Assembly (NCBI GenBank): GCA_964578835.1
Contig: CAZOEL010000038.1
Span: 1-62,534 of the forward strand
Origin: CAZOEL01 sp964578835
GTDB lineage: Bacteria > Desulfobacterota > Syntrophobacteria > Syntrophobacterales > Syntrophobacteraceae
Length of the DNA stretch: 62,534 bases
Direction: 5' to 3'
Position 1 is the stretch's first letter; each line of letters starts with the position of its first letter. Both the position numbers and the translations under genes were made by a program. Positions 49,718 to 57,799 of the stretch are shown piece by piece. Under the pieces are notes generated by a model that saw only the letters and a program-made list of their open reading frames with translations, was not told where the DNA came from and did not search any database.

Positions 49718-50287
49718 ATGAAGAAGAGATCTTCCCAAAAAACAGCCTCTATAGGGCTCATCGAAATGGGCCGCATAGGAGAGGTGGCTGTGCGCGTCGT
49801 TATGGCGCACATTCAGACTCTAATGGGATTTCCCGTGGATATCTTAAAGCCTCTGGAAGTTCCGCCTGAAGCGTTCCGGGAACATCGGCAGCAATATGAT
49901 GCGGGGACAATAATAAAATACCTGAACGGGATTGATTTTCCGCACCATGCTCACATCCTGGCCCTAACCACGGTGGACCTGTGCACTCCAATTCTCACCT
50001 ATGTTTTTGGAGAAGCGGAGCTGGGAGGACGAACCGCTCTGGTTTCCACCCACAGGCTGCGCTCCAATGAAGACGGAGGCGCGGCGCCGCTCGATCTCTA
50101 TTATGAGCGTCTGGCCAAGGTGTCTTTGCATGAGGCGGCCCACACGCTTTCTCTGTATCATTGCGATGACGCTCGATGCATCATGCATTTTAGCGCAAAA
50201 TCCCACCACTTGGACCAGATAGCGATTTCATTCTGCGAACGTTGCGAATTCATGCTCCGTCAGAATCTCAAACAATGCCGGATTTGA
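49718..50287 (+). CDS. Archaemetzincin-type metalloprotease
   Basis: 189 residues. The zinc site is HEAAHTLSLYHC (His138, Glu139, His142, His148), followed by CDDARCIM and a CERC pair: together the C-x4-C-x-M-x16-C-x2-C second zinc site typical of archaemetzincins. The Gly of the usual HExxHxxGxxH is Ser here. No signal peptide, so cytosolic. Substrates of the family are scarcely known. It lies 41 bases behind the sigma-54 activator and probably shares its transcript. The start is uncertain; the ATG at 49718 has only a weak ribosome site. Confidence 0.88.
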   Translation: MKKRSSQKTASIGLIEMGRIGEVAVRVVMAHIQTLMGFPVDILKPLEVPPEAFREHRQQYDAGTIIKYLNGIDFPHHAHILALTTVDLCTPILTYVFGEAELGGRTALVSTHRLRSNEDGGAAPLDLYYERLAKVSLHEAAHTLSLYHCDDARCIMHFSAKSHHLDQIAISFCERCEFMLRQNLKQCRI

Positions 50288-50315
50288 TCGATGTCTCGTC
50301 ATCAGGGGGCATTGC

Positions 50316-52133
50316 TCATCGGAGAGAACGCCATTCCGGAGCAACTTTGCCCATTTGCTCATTCCAGAACGTTTTGTACGCCGTTCCTGAGGACATCAGC
50401 TCCTGATGCGCTCCCATTTCAACGATTCTCCCCTGACGCATGACGATAATCAGGTCTGAGTTGGCGATAATGGGGAGGTGGTGGGAAACCACAATGATCG
50501 TGCGGCGCTCCATGAGCCGGTCGAAAGCTTCCATCACCAGGGATTCCGAAGAAGGATCGAGTCCAGAGGTGGGCTCGTCCAGAAGGACGATTGGAGAGTC
50601 TCTGAGCAACGCCCGCGCAATGTGTATTCTCTTTGCCTGTCCACCCGAGAGCTGCACTCCGTTGGAGCCCAAAACAGTTTCATAGCCATTTGGCATTGCC
50701 TCGATGAACTCGTGAGCGTTGGCAAGCTTGGCGGCCTTGATGATATCTTCTTTGGAAGGGGCTCCCCCGGGCTTTCCTATGGATATATTGGCCGCAACAG
50801 ATGCCCCGAAAGTGATGACATCTTGAGGCACAATAGCCATTTGCGCCCGCAGCGAATGGAGGTTGAAAGAACGGATATCTTTGCCATCGATCAAAATACT
50901 CCCTTCGGCCGGATCAAAAAAACGAGGAATGAGGCTTAGCAGGGTGGATTTACCTCCTCCTGAATCGCCGACCACTGCAATCTTTTGTCCCTTCACGATT
51001 CGAATATGGATATCATGGAGCAGTATGATCCTGGGATTATAGCCGAAGTTTACATGATCGAAGACGATATTGCGCTCGAAAGGCGGCATATCCACTGCTT
51101 GAGGAGAATCGCACACGCCCAAGGCGCATGGAGTAATGTCTATGACCTCTTCTATGCGCTCATTGCAAGCCAGAGACTTGGACATCTTGTTGAAGATCTT
51201 GGTAAACTCCCGGATCGGCTTATAAAGGCTTGCAAGATAGCTCATGAAAACCAGAAGCTCTCCAGGACTTATATGACCCGCCTTGATCCTGTAAACTCCT
51301 ATCAGGAGGACAAATGCAACAGCCGTCGAAAGCGTCGCATTGGTAATCGCCGCATAGCCGCCCTGCCACGCCCCGGCCGTTACACCCGCTTCTTCGCTGG
51401 CGGAGCAAACAAACGAGAGCCTCTGCACCTCCTGATCCTTGATGCCTAGAATCTTGAGACACTTCTGCGTCTTGGCGGCCACTTCAGCCAGCGCAGCCAC
51501 TTCGGTTTCGTGCCTGCGCTGCACCCTGGAGGCTTGTTTTACCCTCGATCCGAATGTGAGGGTCGTCCAGATAAGGAGCGGAGCCACTGCCAAGGCCGCC
51601 AGAGCAAAACGGTAATCTATCCAAAGCATTATGACGGAAATCCCCACGAACGTGGGTATGCTTCTACAGATAAGAATGATGCCGCCTTCCACTAAGGACT
51701 GGATATCCGCAGTGTCTGATGTGATCCTCGAAACAATCTCCCCGGCGCCAACCCGATGGAAGTAGGCCACTGGAAGATCCAGGATATGGGAGAAGAGCCT
51801 CACCCGAAGCTTGTTGACCACTCTTTGCGTAAGCCTTGCAAGTTGAACATTTTGCAGGTACAGGGCGCCGGCGTTCAAAAGGGCAATGCCGACGAGGAAA
51901 GCAACCATGATTGGAAGGACGTGCGGTTCGATGACTCGCCATAGAGAACCGCTCAGGCGCATCAGCGCAGATGAAGGAGGCCTCTGAAGGATGACGTTGT
52001 CAAAAATGATCTGTAAAGGCCAAGGCTCGAGCAGCGATATCCCGGCCTGGAGAACGAGGGCTAGGCAAAGCGATGCGACGAGACGCCATTCCTCCTTAAG
52101 CACCTGAGTGAGCTGATATGGACGCCTAGGCAT
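50316..52133 (-). CDS. ABC exporter, fused membrane and ATPase domains
   Basis: 605 residues: six membrane helices (about 15-310) with the ABCB-type coupling region, then a nucleotide-binding domain with Walker A GDSGGGKST, Q loop VPQDV, signature LSGGQAKR, Walker B IVLLDEPTSGLD and H loop VSHHLP. It would work as a homodimer in the inner membrane and export lipids, peptides or drugs, as MsbA and its relatives do. It stands alone, so its substrate is unknown. The ATG has no obvious strong ribosome site. The gene converges on the archaemetzincin gene with 28 bases between. Confidence 0.92.
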   Translation of the reverse strand: MPRRPYQLTQVLKEEWRLVASLCLALVLQAGISLLEPWPLQIIFDNVILQRPPSSALMRLSGSLWRVIEPHVLPIMVAFLVGIALLNAGALYLQNVQLARLTQRVVNKLRVRLFSHILDLPVAYFHRVGAGEIVSRITSDTADIQSLVEGGIILICRSIPTFVGISVIMLWIDYRFALAALAVAPLLIWTTLTFGSRVKQASRVQRRHETEVAALAEVAAKTQKCLKILGIKDQEVQRLSFVCSASEEAGVTAGAWQGGYAAITNATLSTAVAFVLLIGVYRIKAGHISPGELLVFMSYLASLYKPIREFTKIFNKMSKSLACNERIEEVIDITPCALGVCDSPQAVDMPPFERNIVFDHVNFGYNPRIILLHDIHIRIVKGQKIAVVGDSGGGKSTLLSLIPRFFDPAEGSILIDGKDIRSFNLHSLRAQMAIVPQDVITFGASVAANISIGKPGGAPSKEDIIKAAKLANAHEFIEAMPNGYETVLGSNGVQLSGGQAKRIHIARALLRDSPIVLLDEPTSGLDPSSESLVMEAFDRLMERRTIIVVSHHLPIIANSDLIIVMRQGRIVEMGAHQELMSSGTAYKTFWNEQMGKVAPEWRSLR

Positions 52134-52533
52134 GGTCTCTATTCGATTTCTCCAGGATTTTCCGCCCTCGATGAACGCTGTGACAGATCTTGCTTTGCAT
52201 TAGGACCAATCCTCTATTCCAACAAACCATGAACTCTCTCGCAAGAGATGGTTTTATATCCTTCATGCGGAAGAATTTCACGAATGGCGAACGCTGCTCG
52301 GGCAGCCCCCCGGACGCGAGGCGAAGAGCGCGCCCGGCGTTCAGTCGATCATACATTAGGCAAAGTCCATACCAGGTTGTAAGATTGAGGCGTAGCGGGA
52401 CAGAGGTGTTATACAGCCCCAACGGTTAGGGCGCAAAAGTGACCCACCGGCGCAGGTCGCAATGTTCAAATTGTTCCTCGGAGAACTCCCTACTGACTGT
52501 GAGGCCCCACAATCTGGAGAACAGTAAGGAAAT

Positions 52534-52683
52534 GCGCTTGAGCGCCAAGACGCTGGAATACCGGCGGCGCTCCGGGCTCCTTACGGTTCAGCAAAGCCCG
52601 GAGCTGAATCCACAGTATATCGGCCTTGCCATGCGCAGATGCGGCAAGGCCTAGCTATTACTCTTGGCGCCATCATCAAGCGC
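52534..52683. repeat. Foldback (MITE-like) element at the end of dacA-type gene
   Basis: Outer inverted repeats, GCGCTTGA-GCGCCAAG at 52534-52549 and CTTGGCGC-CATCA-TCAAGCGC at 52663-52683, enclose two perfect hairpins: GCTCCGGGCT / AGCCCGGAGC (52569-52604) and GGCCTTGCC / GGCAAGGCC (52622-52651). The stop codon of the carboxypeptidase gene lies within the right arm. The 540 bases between 52134 and 52675 otherwise hold no supported gene; short frames there lack ribosome sites and recognisable domains. Confidence 0.6.
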
Positions 52684-54079
52684 CAAAGGTTCTCGAACGC
52701 CGAGACAGACGATTGAAGGCGAAAACGGAGATGAGTATGAAAAGCACAACCCCACCGGCTATCCCACTCACCCATCGCCAGTTGATGTGGCTGACTCTGG
52801 TCACTGACTGCCAGACTCTCTTGGTCCACGGCCCTTGAGCTATTTCCTCGTGGTTTACAAGCTTCACTGTCCTTCTGGGCTCATCGGAAACATAGAATAT
52901 CATCTCGCCCAAAGCCTGATTCGCGCTTACAGGCGCGGTTACTTCCTCAGTTGTTTTCACCTCCCACCGAAGCTGCTTCTTTTGCGTTTGCGGAATCATA
53001 AAAGACGCCGCTTCCGTAGGATAGAGGCTTACCTCGTCCTTTTCTCCTTTCCATACCTTCACGGTTGCAGCCGGCTGTCCGGAAGGGAAAGGCTGTACGA
53101 GAGCGTAATGACGGAAGCCATAGTTGAGAAGCTTCATTGCTTCGCGCTCTCGAATTCCCGGATTGACGGCGCCCATCACCACCGCCAAAAGCCGCATGCC
53201 GTCTCTTTGCGCAGTCGCCGCAAGATGATAGCCGGCAGCCCCGACAAAGCCGGTCTTGAGCCCATCCACGGTGGGATCTTTAAGAATCAGATGGTTCCGA
53301 TTGTATTGGACGATATTATTGTAGGTAAACTCACGCATGGAATGGAAACGGATGGATTCAGGAAATCGCCTCAAATAGGCCGCGTCCAGTGTCGCCATGT
53401 CCCTGGCGGTAGTGATCTGTCCTTCGACCGGCAGGCCATGAGGATTGAGAAAGACGCTCTTCGCCATTCCCAGTTCCTGGGATTTACGGTTCATTGCTTC
53501 GACAAACGTTTGCTCGCTGCCGTGAAGATGCTCCGCGGTAGCAACACAGGCGTCGTTTCCGGACACTACCGCTATCCCTTTCAAGAGCTCTTCCAGAGGA
53601 ACCCTCGTACCCACCCCTACGAACATCTTTGAACCGCCGGTCCGCCATGCTTCTTCACTGATGAATATTTCATCGGTCAAATGAATCCGACCTTGCTGCA
53701 GGGCTTCGAAAACCAAGTAGAGGCTCAGGATTTTGGTGAAAGAGGCCGGCTCGATCAGATCATCGGCATTTTGCTCGAACAAAACAGCGCCAGTGCTTAC
53801 CTCAACCAATATGGCAGCCCTGGCGTCGACCTGCCCTGGCGACAACTCCGAGCCCCCCGTCTTGGTCTGAGCCTGATCGGCGCCCACATGCGGCGCTCTT
53901 CCGTGCTGAGCCGCCGCGTCTCTTTTCTGGGCGGGCTTCGCAGGCTGCTTGCTTGAAGCAGCTTTCGCCGGCTTCTTTTTTTCTGAAGCTTGCTCGGCAG
54001 CCAACCCCATCCCCGCCCCAAGGAATGAGAAGATAAGAAAAAACATCAAACCCGTGGATAAAAGACTTCTCTTCCTCAT
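52676..54079 (-). CDS. D-alanyl-D-alanine carboxypeptidase, DacA (PBP5/6) type
   Basis: 467 residues. Signal peptide, a Lys/Ala/Gln-rich linker (about 25-85), then a penicillin-binding fold with the three active-site motifs: SFTK (nucleophile Ser), SGND and KTG. The DacA C-terminal beta domain follows, and a membrane helix (WVSGIAGGVVLFILISVFAF) with basic end anchors the protein, in place of the usual amphipathic helix. It trims pentapeptide stems of peptidoglycan in the periplasm. The ATG at 54079 has GGAAGGA at the proper distance; the longer frame begins with GTG. Its last codons lie in a foldback element. Confidence 0.92.
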   Translation of the reverse strand: MRKRSLLSTGLMFFLIFSFLGAGMGLAAEQASEKKKPAKAASSKQPAKPAQKRDAAAQHGRAPHVGADQAQTKTGGSELSPGQVDARAAILVEVSTGAVLFEQNADDLIEPASFTKILSLYLVFEALQQGRIHLTDEIFISEEAWRTGGSKMFVGVGTRVPLEELLKGIAVVSGNDACVATAEHLHGSEQTFVEAMNRKSQELGMAKSVFLNPHGLPVEGQITTARDMATLDAAYLRRFPESIRFHSMREFTYNNIVQYNRNHLILKDPTVDGLKTGFVGAAGYHLAATAQRDGMRLLAVVMGAVNPGIREREAMKLLNYGFRHYALVQPFPSGQPAATVKVWKGEKDEVSLYPTEAASFMIPQTQKKQLRWEVKTTEEVTAPVSANQALGEMIFYVSDEPRRTVKLVNHEEIAQGPWTKRVWQSVTRVSHINWRWVSGIAGGVVLFILISVFAFNRLSRRSRTFGA

Positions 54080-54198
54080 TGCATTCCTTCCCAGCACACA
54101 ATCTATTATTACCGATCAAGCTTTCCATAAAACCTAAGGCTCTCAGGCCATACGCTTTAAAACGGTCGCTTGCCGTCGGCCGAATCGCATATCTTCGA

Positions 54199-54549
54199 TC
54201 ACTCGCTCAAAAGCTTCCCAAGAGCTTTTTCGACCGGCCGTCGCTCGGGAACGTATTCGACCGGCCGAGATCCCTCATTCCATTCTTTGGAGACATACAG
54301 ATTGCAGTAACAGCTCCCATATTCCCGAACATCGGCTTCCCGGTAAACGCACGGGCAGATGATATCCTTGTCCCAGTCCCTATCCGCCGAAGCCAGACGG
54401 CACGGGCAGCACATATAGCCGTAACGATCCTTATTGATCAACAGCCCTTCTAAAAGCTCAAAGACTTTCTTCTTATCTCTATTGAAATAATAGCCTTTCG
54501 GCTCCTGTATGCTTCTCAGTTGCTCGTAGAGCTTTTCCACCTGCATCAT
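54199..54549 (-). CDS. Ferredoxin:thioredoxin reductase catalytic-subunit family protein
   Basis: 116 residues with the catalytic FTR motif set: CPC at 48-50, CPC at 65-67 and CYC at 80-82. In plant FTR these bind a [4Fe-4S] cluster next to a redox disulfide, and the last motif is CHC; Tyr replaces that His here, which would alter cluster-disulfide chemistry. No variable subunit gene is adjacent, as in other non-photosynthetic bacteria. Its ATG overlaps the stop of the glutaredoxin gene (ATGA), so the two are coupled and the glutaredoxin is its likely target. Confidence 0.9.
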   Translation of the reverse strand: MMQVEKLYEQLRSIQEPKGYYFNRDKKKVFELLEGLLINKDRYGYMCCPCRLASADRDWDKDIICPCVYREADVREYGSCYCNLYVSKEWNEGSRPVEYVPERRPVEKALGKLLSE

Positions 54550-54785
54550 AGATTCAGCGCCTCCCTGATTTCTTCCTTCCTAAACCCTATAATTACCTTG
54601 TCTCCAATGATAAGGGTCGGGAAAGAGCAGCTCGGATTCACCGATTTTATTTCTTCAATGATCTTCTTACGTTCCTCGGCATCCAGGGTGTCCACATCGA
54701 TACAATCGTATTCGACGCCGCATTCATTCAACAACTCTTTCGTATTCTTGCAATGAATACACGTACTCAAGGCATAGAGCTTCAT
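54546..54785 (-). CDS. Glutaredoxin/NrdH-like protein
   Basis: 79 residues of thioredoxin fold with the active pair CIHC (Cys9, Cys12) and the cis-Pro strand FPTLIIGDKVIIGF. There is no glutathione pathway in view; coupling to an FTR-type catalytic subunit by a four-base overlap suggests it takes electrons from ferredoxin. The ATG has AAAGGACGAG upstream; the frame extends to 54902 without similarity to the family. Two Cys (CGVEYDC) lie further on, besides the active pair. Confidence 0.92.
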   Translation of the reverse strand: MKLYALSTCIHCKNTKELLNECGVEYDCIDVDTLDAEERKKIIEEIKSVNPSCSFPTLIIGDKVIIGFRKEEIREALNL

Positions 54786-54885
54786 ATCTCGTCCTTTCAA
54801 TCCCGAGTCCATCCGCGCCAGAAATCGCCACGCAGGCGGAAAGTCCCGATCCTGGCGATATCGATTCAAATTGCCACAAAAGAAT

Positions 54886-55671
54886 TCATATGTCCATACC
54901 ATCCCTTATCCCAAGCCGGGTCAGCGCAAAATCATACCGCACGGGATCTTCGGGGACTATTTTTCTAAAACCTTCGGTGATTTCCACCGCAGTGCGCAGG
55001 TCAGCCTGCTTTCTGCTGGTGAGGCCGAAAGATCTTGAAATTCTATACATGTGGGTATCCAAAGGAATAATAAGCCTCGAGGGAGATACGCCATGCCAGC
55101 CTCCGGGATCGACATCATCGCAGCGCGTCATCCAGCGCAAGAAAAGATTCAAACGCTTGCACGCGCTTCCTCCGTTTGGAGAAGGCACGAGCATGCAGCC
55201 GGGGGCCTCTTTTCGAAAGTGCTCGACAAAGGCGGTCAGGGCAGGAAGAACCGTGGAATCCTCATGGCTTAGCCCCGCCATGAAACAAGCCTCCAGAGAG
55301 CCGTGCCGCTCGATCACCTTTTTGATGTCGCAGAGAAGCGCTCCCAGCTGCTCTCCAGTTGTAAACCTGTGCTTAAAGCCCCTGAGGGCGTTTTGTAGGG
55401 ATTCCGCCGTCGTCCCAGTAATGAAAAGCCAGGGGGATGGTCCCATTCTATCGAGGACTACTGAAACGCTCCTCAGTATCTGCGCCACCTTGCCATAAGC
55501 GAGCGAGGAAGCAATCAGGCCGACAATCTCCCGGTCCCGAAGATCCTCGTAATAGTACAAAAATTCCAATGGATCCGGATGAATGAGCTCACGGAGGTTA
55601 TACCGCTTATAAAGGGCGTCCAACTCGGCTTTATTGAAGGTTATTAAAACGGGATAGCTTCTTGCCGTCAT
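54886..55671 (-). CDS. TIGR02757-family protein
   Basis: 261 residues, mostly helical, matching the TIGR02757 (DUF2400) family by PDPLEFLYYYEDLRDREIVG, RLNLFLRWMTRCDDVDPGGW and IIPLDTHMYRISRSFGL. The last part resembles helix-hairpin-helix DNA glycosylases in layout, but no activity is known. The family is typical of Bacteroidetes, Deltaproteobacteria and Spirochaetes. The start is uncertain: the ATG at 55671 lacks a clear ribosome site and the frame continues four codons to a TTG. It lies upstream of the Grx-FTR pair on the same strand. Confidence 0.88.
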   Translation of the reverse strand: MTARSYPVLITFNKAELDALYKRYNLRELIHPDPLEFLYYYEDLRDREIVGLIASSLAYGKVAQILRSVSVVLDRMGPSPWLFITGTTAESLQNALRGFKHRFTTGEQLGALLCDIKKVIERHGSLEACFMAGLSHEDSTVLPALTAFVEHFRKEAPGCMLVPSPNGGSACKRLNLFLRWMTRCDDVDPGGWHGVSPSRLIIPLDTHMYRISRSFGLTSRKQADLRTAVEITEGFRKIVPEDPVRYDFALTRLGIRDGMDI

Positions 55672-55757
55672 AAAGTCTGCCAAAAGAAAGGAAAGGCTTC
55701 CGAGACTCCCGTCAAAAGAAAGGTCTCGACTTGACCTTAGTCAAAGAAAATGCTCGA

Positions 55758-55784
55758 TTGACCCATTATAAAACCCGGTAAGAT
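55758..55784 (+). promoter_or_regulatory. Possible sigma-70 promoter for siroheme protein
   Basis: TTGACC, 15-base spacer, TAAGAT. A small palindrome TTGAC-CTTA-GTCAA lies just upstream (55731-55744) and might be an operator. Confidence 0.35.
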
Positions 55785-55876
55785 TATCACACCACGAGGG
55801 GTGACGCATAGCTTGAGATGTCGAATTTAAGCGGCGCCGTTCTTGGCGGCATGAATAGGAAATGGAGAGGCATGCA

Positions 55877-56662
55877 ATGAAATGGTCAAAGGAAGCGACG
55901 GAAGCAGTGGCAAAAGCGCCTTTTTTTGTCCGCAAGAAAGTGAAGAAAAGAGTGGAAGAGGAGGCTGCGCGGCTTGGAGCGAATGAAGTCCTCATGGAGC
56001 ACGTGCAGTCGTGTCGCAAGAAATTTGTCGATAATATGGAAAGCGAGGTCAAAGGCTATCAGGTAGAGACATGCTTTGGCCCGGGCGGATGCCCTAACAG
56101 AGCGGTTAAGGATCTGAATATGGCCCAGACGCTCGAGAGCCTGCTTGCGGAAAAAAACCTCAAGGCATTCCTCAAAGAACGGGTCAAGGGTCCCCTCAAA
56201 ATGCACCATGAATTTCGCGTCACCTTGGCTGACTGTCCCAACGCCTGCTCGAGGCCTCAGATCGTCGACGTGGGCCTCATCGGCGCGTGCAGGCCTCGCC
56301 TGACGCCGGCGGAATGCAGCGGCTGCGGCGCCTGCGCGGAAATTTGCAGAGAAGGGGCCATTTCTATTGACGATACATCGGGAAAGGCATCCATCGATCT
56401 GGAAAAATGCCTCTTTTGCGGCCAATGCGCAACCATATGCCCAGTGGAAGCCATAAAGGAAGACGCGCGCGGATACAGGATTCTAGTTGGAGGCAAGCTC
56501 GGCAGGCATCCAAGACTTGGCGTGGATCTCGGAAGAATCTTCTCATATGAGGAGGCGGTAGCGGCAGTGAGAAAGCACCTCGACCATTACATGGAGCACA
56601 ACCGGGAAGGCGAACGATTTGGCGAAATCTTGATTCATCATCCGCTTGACGACTTGGGCTGA
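55877..56662 (+). CDS. Small siroheme sulfite/nitrite reductase-like Fe-S protein
   Basis: 261 residues. N-terminal PCP_red-type helical domain (about 1-50, KAPFFVRKKVKKRVEEEAAR); a short siroheme-[4Fe-4S] domain with C-x5-C (Cys66, Cys72) and C-x3-C (Cys120, Cys124), the coupled cluster ligands of sulfite and nitrite reductases; and two ferredoxin clusters (CSGCGACAEICR, CLFCGQCATICP). About half the length of a standard sulfite reductase, so it resembles the small anaerobic types. It may reduce sulfite, or be a non-catalytic relative. GGAGAGG precedes the ATG. No electron-donor gene is adjacent; its end overlaps the converging lpxK gene by 25 bases. Confidence 0.88.
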   Translation: MKWSKEATEAVAKAPFFVRKKVKKRVEEEAARLGANEVLMEHVQSCRKKFVDNMESEVKGYQVETCFGPGGCPNRAVKDLNMAQTLESLLAEKNLKAFLKERVKGPLKMHHEFRVTLADCPNACSRPQIVDVGLIGACRPRLTPAECSGCGACAEICREGAISIDDTSGKASIDLEKCLFCGQCATICPVEAIKEDARGYRILVGGKLGRHPRLGVDLGRIFSYEEAVAAVRKHLDHYMEHNREGERFGEILIHHPLDDLG

Positions 56663-57798
56663 GCCATTCCGGCGAGCAACTGGGAATCCAGCCAAGCGCA
56701 GAGCGGAGCTTGATCCAAGCCGAAATCGAGCTCCATTTCGGTTGCAAGGACTACTTTCTGGAGGAAAGCGGGAAGGCGCACCATGTCTTTTTCCGTTGTA
56801 ACGAGATACTCCGCCCGATTATCGGTAACACTACGCGTGAGGCATTCGATGTCTTCCAGACGGTAGTTGTGATGATCCGGAAAGTCGAGGCAGTGAGCAA
56901 GACGCATCCCCGCGGCCTCAAGGGATCGGAAGAAAACATCCGGGCGCGCAATGCCTGCAAAGGCTACTACGGGACGGTCTTTCATGCCTTCAAAAGAAAA
57001 CCTCTCGCCCGAGAGCCCCACCCTCAGGCCTTTCAAACGATGCCTGCAGGCAAAGAGTGGCTTATCAGGAAAGGTCTTTTGAATGTTCAAACGGGCCATC
57101 GCCAGTTTTTCGGGATCGTCCGCTCGAGTGAGAACAATCATATCCGCCCTTTCCAGGTGTTCGACCGGCTCCCTTAACGGCCCGAGAGGAAGGAGCGCTC
57201 CATTCCCAAAAGGATTTGCGGCGTCCAGCAGAACGATATCCAGGTCGCGCACCAGGCGGACATGCTGGAAAGCATCATCCAATATGAGAACATCGGAATG
57301 GGATTGCTCAATGGCCAATTGTCCAGCCGTCCAACGGTCTCTCCCGACATAGACGTCGATCCCGGCTGCACTTCTCGCCATGAGCACGGGCTCATCGCCG
57401 AAACGCCGGACCAGCGCGCGGGTTGCGCCGGTTGAAGGCGCTCGCCCCACGCCTTCGCCGCTTCGGCCATATCCCCTGCTCAGAACTGCAGGTTTCAAGC
57501 CCTTTCCGCGCAGGAAGCGCGAAAGCCACAGAACAAAAGGGGTCTTGCCCGTTCCACCGGCCACCAGATTGCCTACACTGATCACATAGACGGGGAGAGA
57601 GCGCCTGTCGAGCATCGATCTGCATTGATCGAGCCTCAGGCCGATTCCATATAATGAAGCGCCCGCGCGGAGCAGGGGGCGCAAAGGAAGATACGGGCGC
57701 ACTTCAGATTGTGGGGCGTACCATGCGCGATGGGACCAGGACGCAATCAAGCGCCGCATCCTGGCCCTAAAATTTTCATACTGCGGAAGGCAGTTCAT
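56638..57798 (-). CDS. lpxK: Tetraacyldisaccharide 4'-kinase
   Basis: 386 residues. Walker A GGTGKTP in VGNLVAGGTGKTPFV, the DDAFQHVRLVRDLDIVLLD signature, and a C-terminal LVTTEKDMVRL identify LpxK, the kinase that phosphorylates the 4' position of the lipid A precursor at the inner membrane. It shows that the organism makes lipid A. The gene begins one base after the stop of the octaheme cytochrome gene, so it is translationally coupled to it, which is unusual for a lipid A gene. The ATG is preceded by AGAAGTAAG. A longer frame runs back into the cytochrome gene. Confidence 0.94.
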   Translation of the reverse strand: MNCLPQYENFRARMRRLIASWSHRAWYAPQSEVRPYLPLRPLLRAGASLYGIGLRLDQCRSMLDRRSLPVYVISVGNLVAGGTGKTPFVLWLSRFLRGKGLKPAVLSRGYGRSGEGVGRAPSTGATRALVRRFGDEPVLMARSAAGIDVYVGRDRWTAGQLAIEQSHSDVLILDDAFQHVRLVRDLDIVLLDAANPFGNGALLPLGPLREPVEHLERADMIVLTRADDPEKLAMARLNIQKTFPDKPLFACRHRLKGLRVGLSGERFSFEGMKDRPVVAFAGIARPDVFFRSLEAAGMRLAHCLDFPDHHNYRLEDIECLTRSVTDNRAEYLVTTEKDMVRLPAFLQKVVLATEMELDFGLDQAPLCAWLDSQLLAGMAQPKSSSG

Positions 57799-57799
57799 C

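Noticed and set aside
52126..52422. Leftward frame of 98 codons upstream of the ABC exporter
   Set aside because: No ribosome site or family; the flanking GTGGGTCACTTTTGCGCC stretch hinted at insertion-sequence debris, but no transposase part could be recognised.
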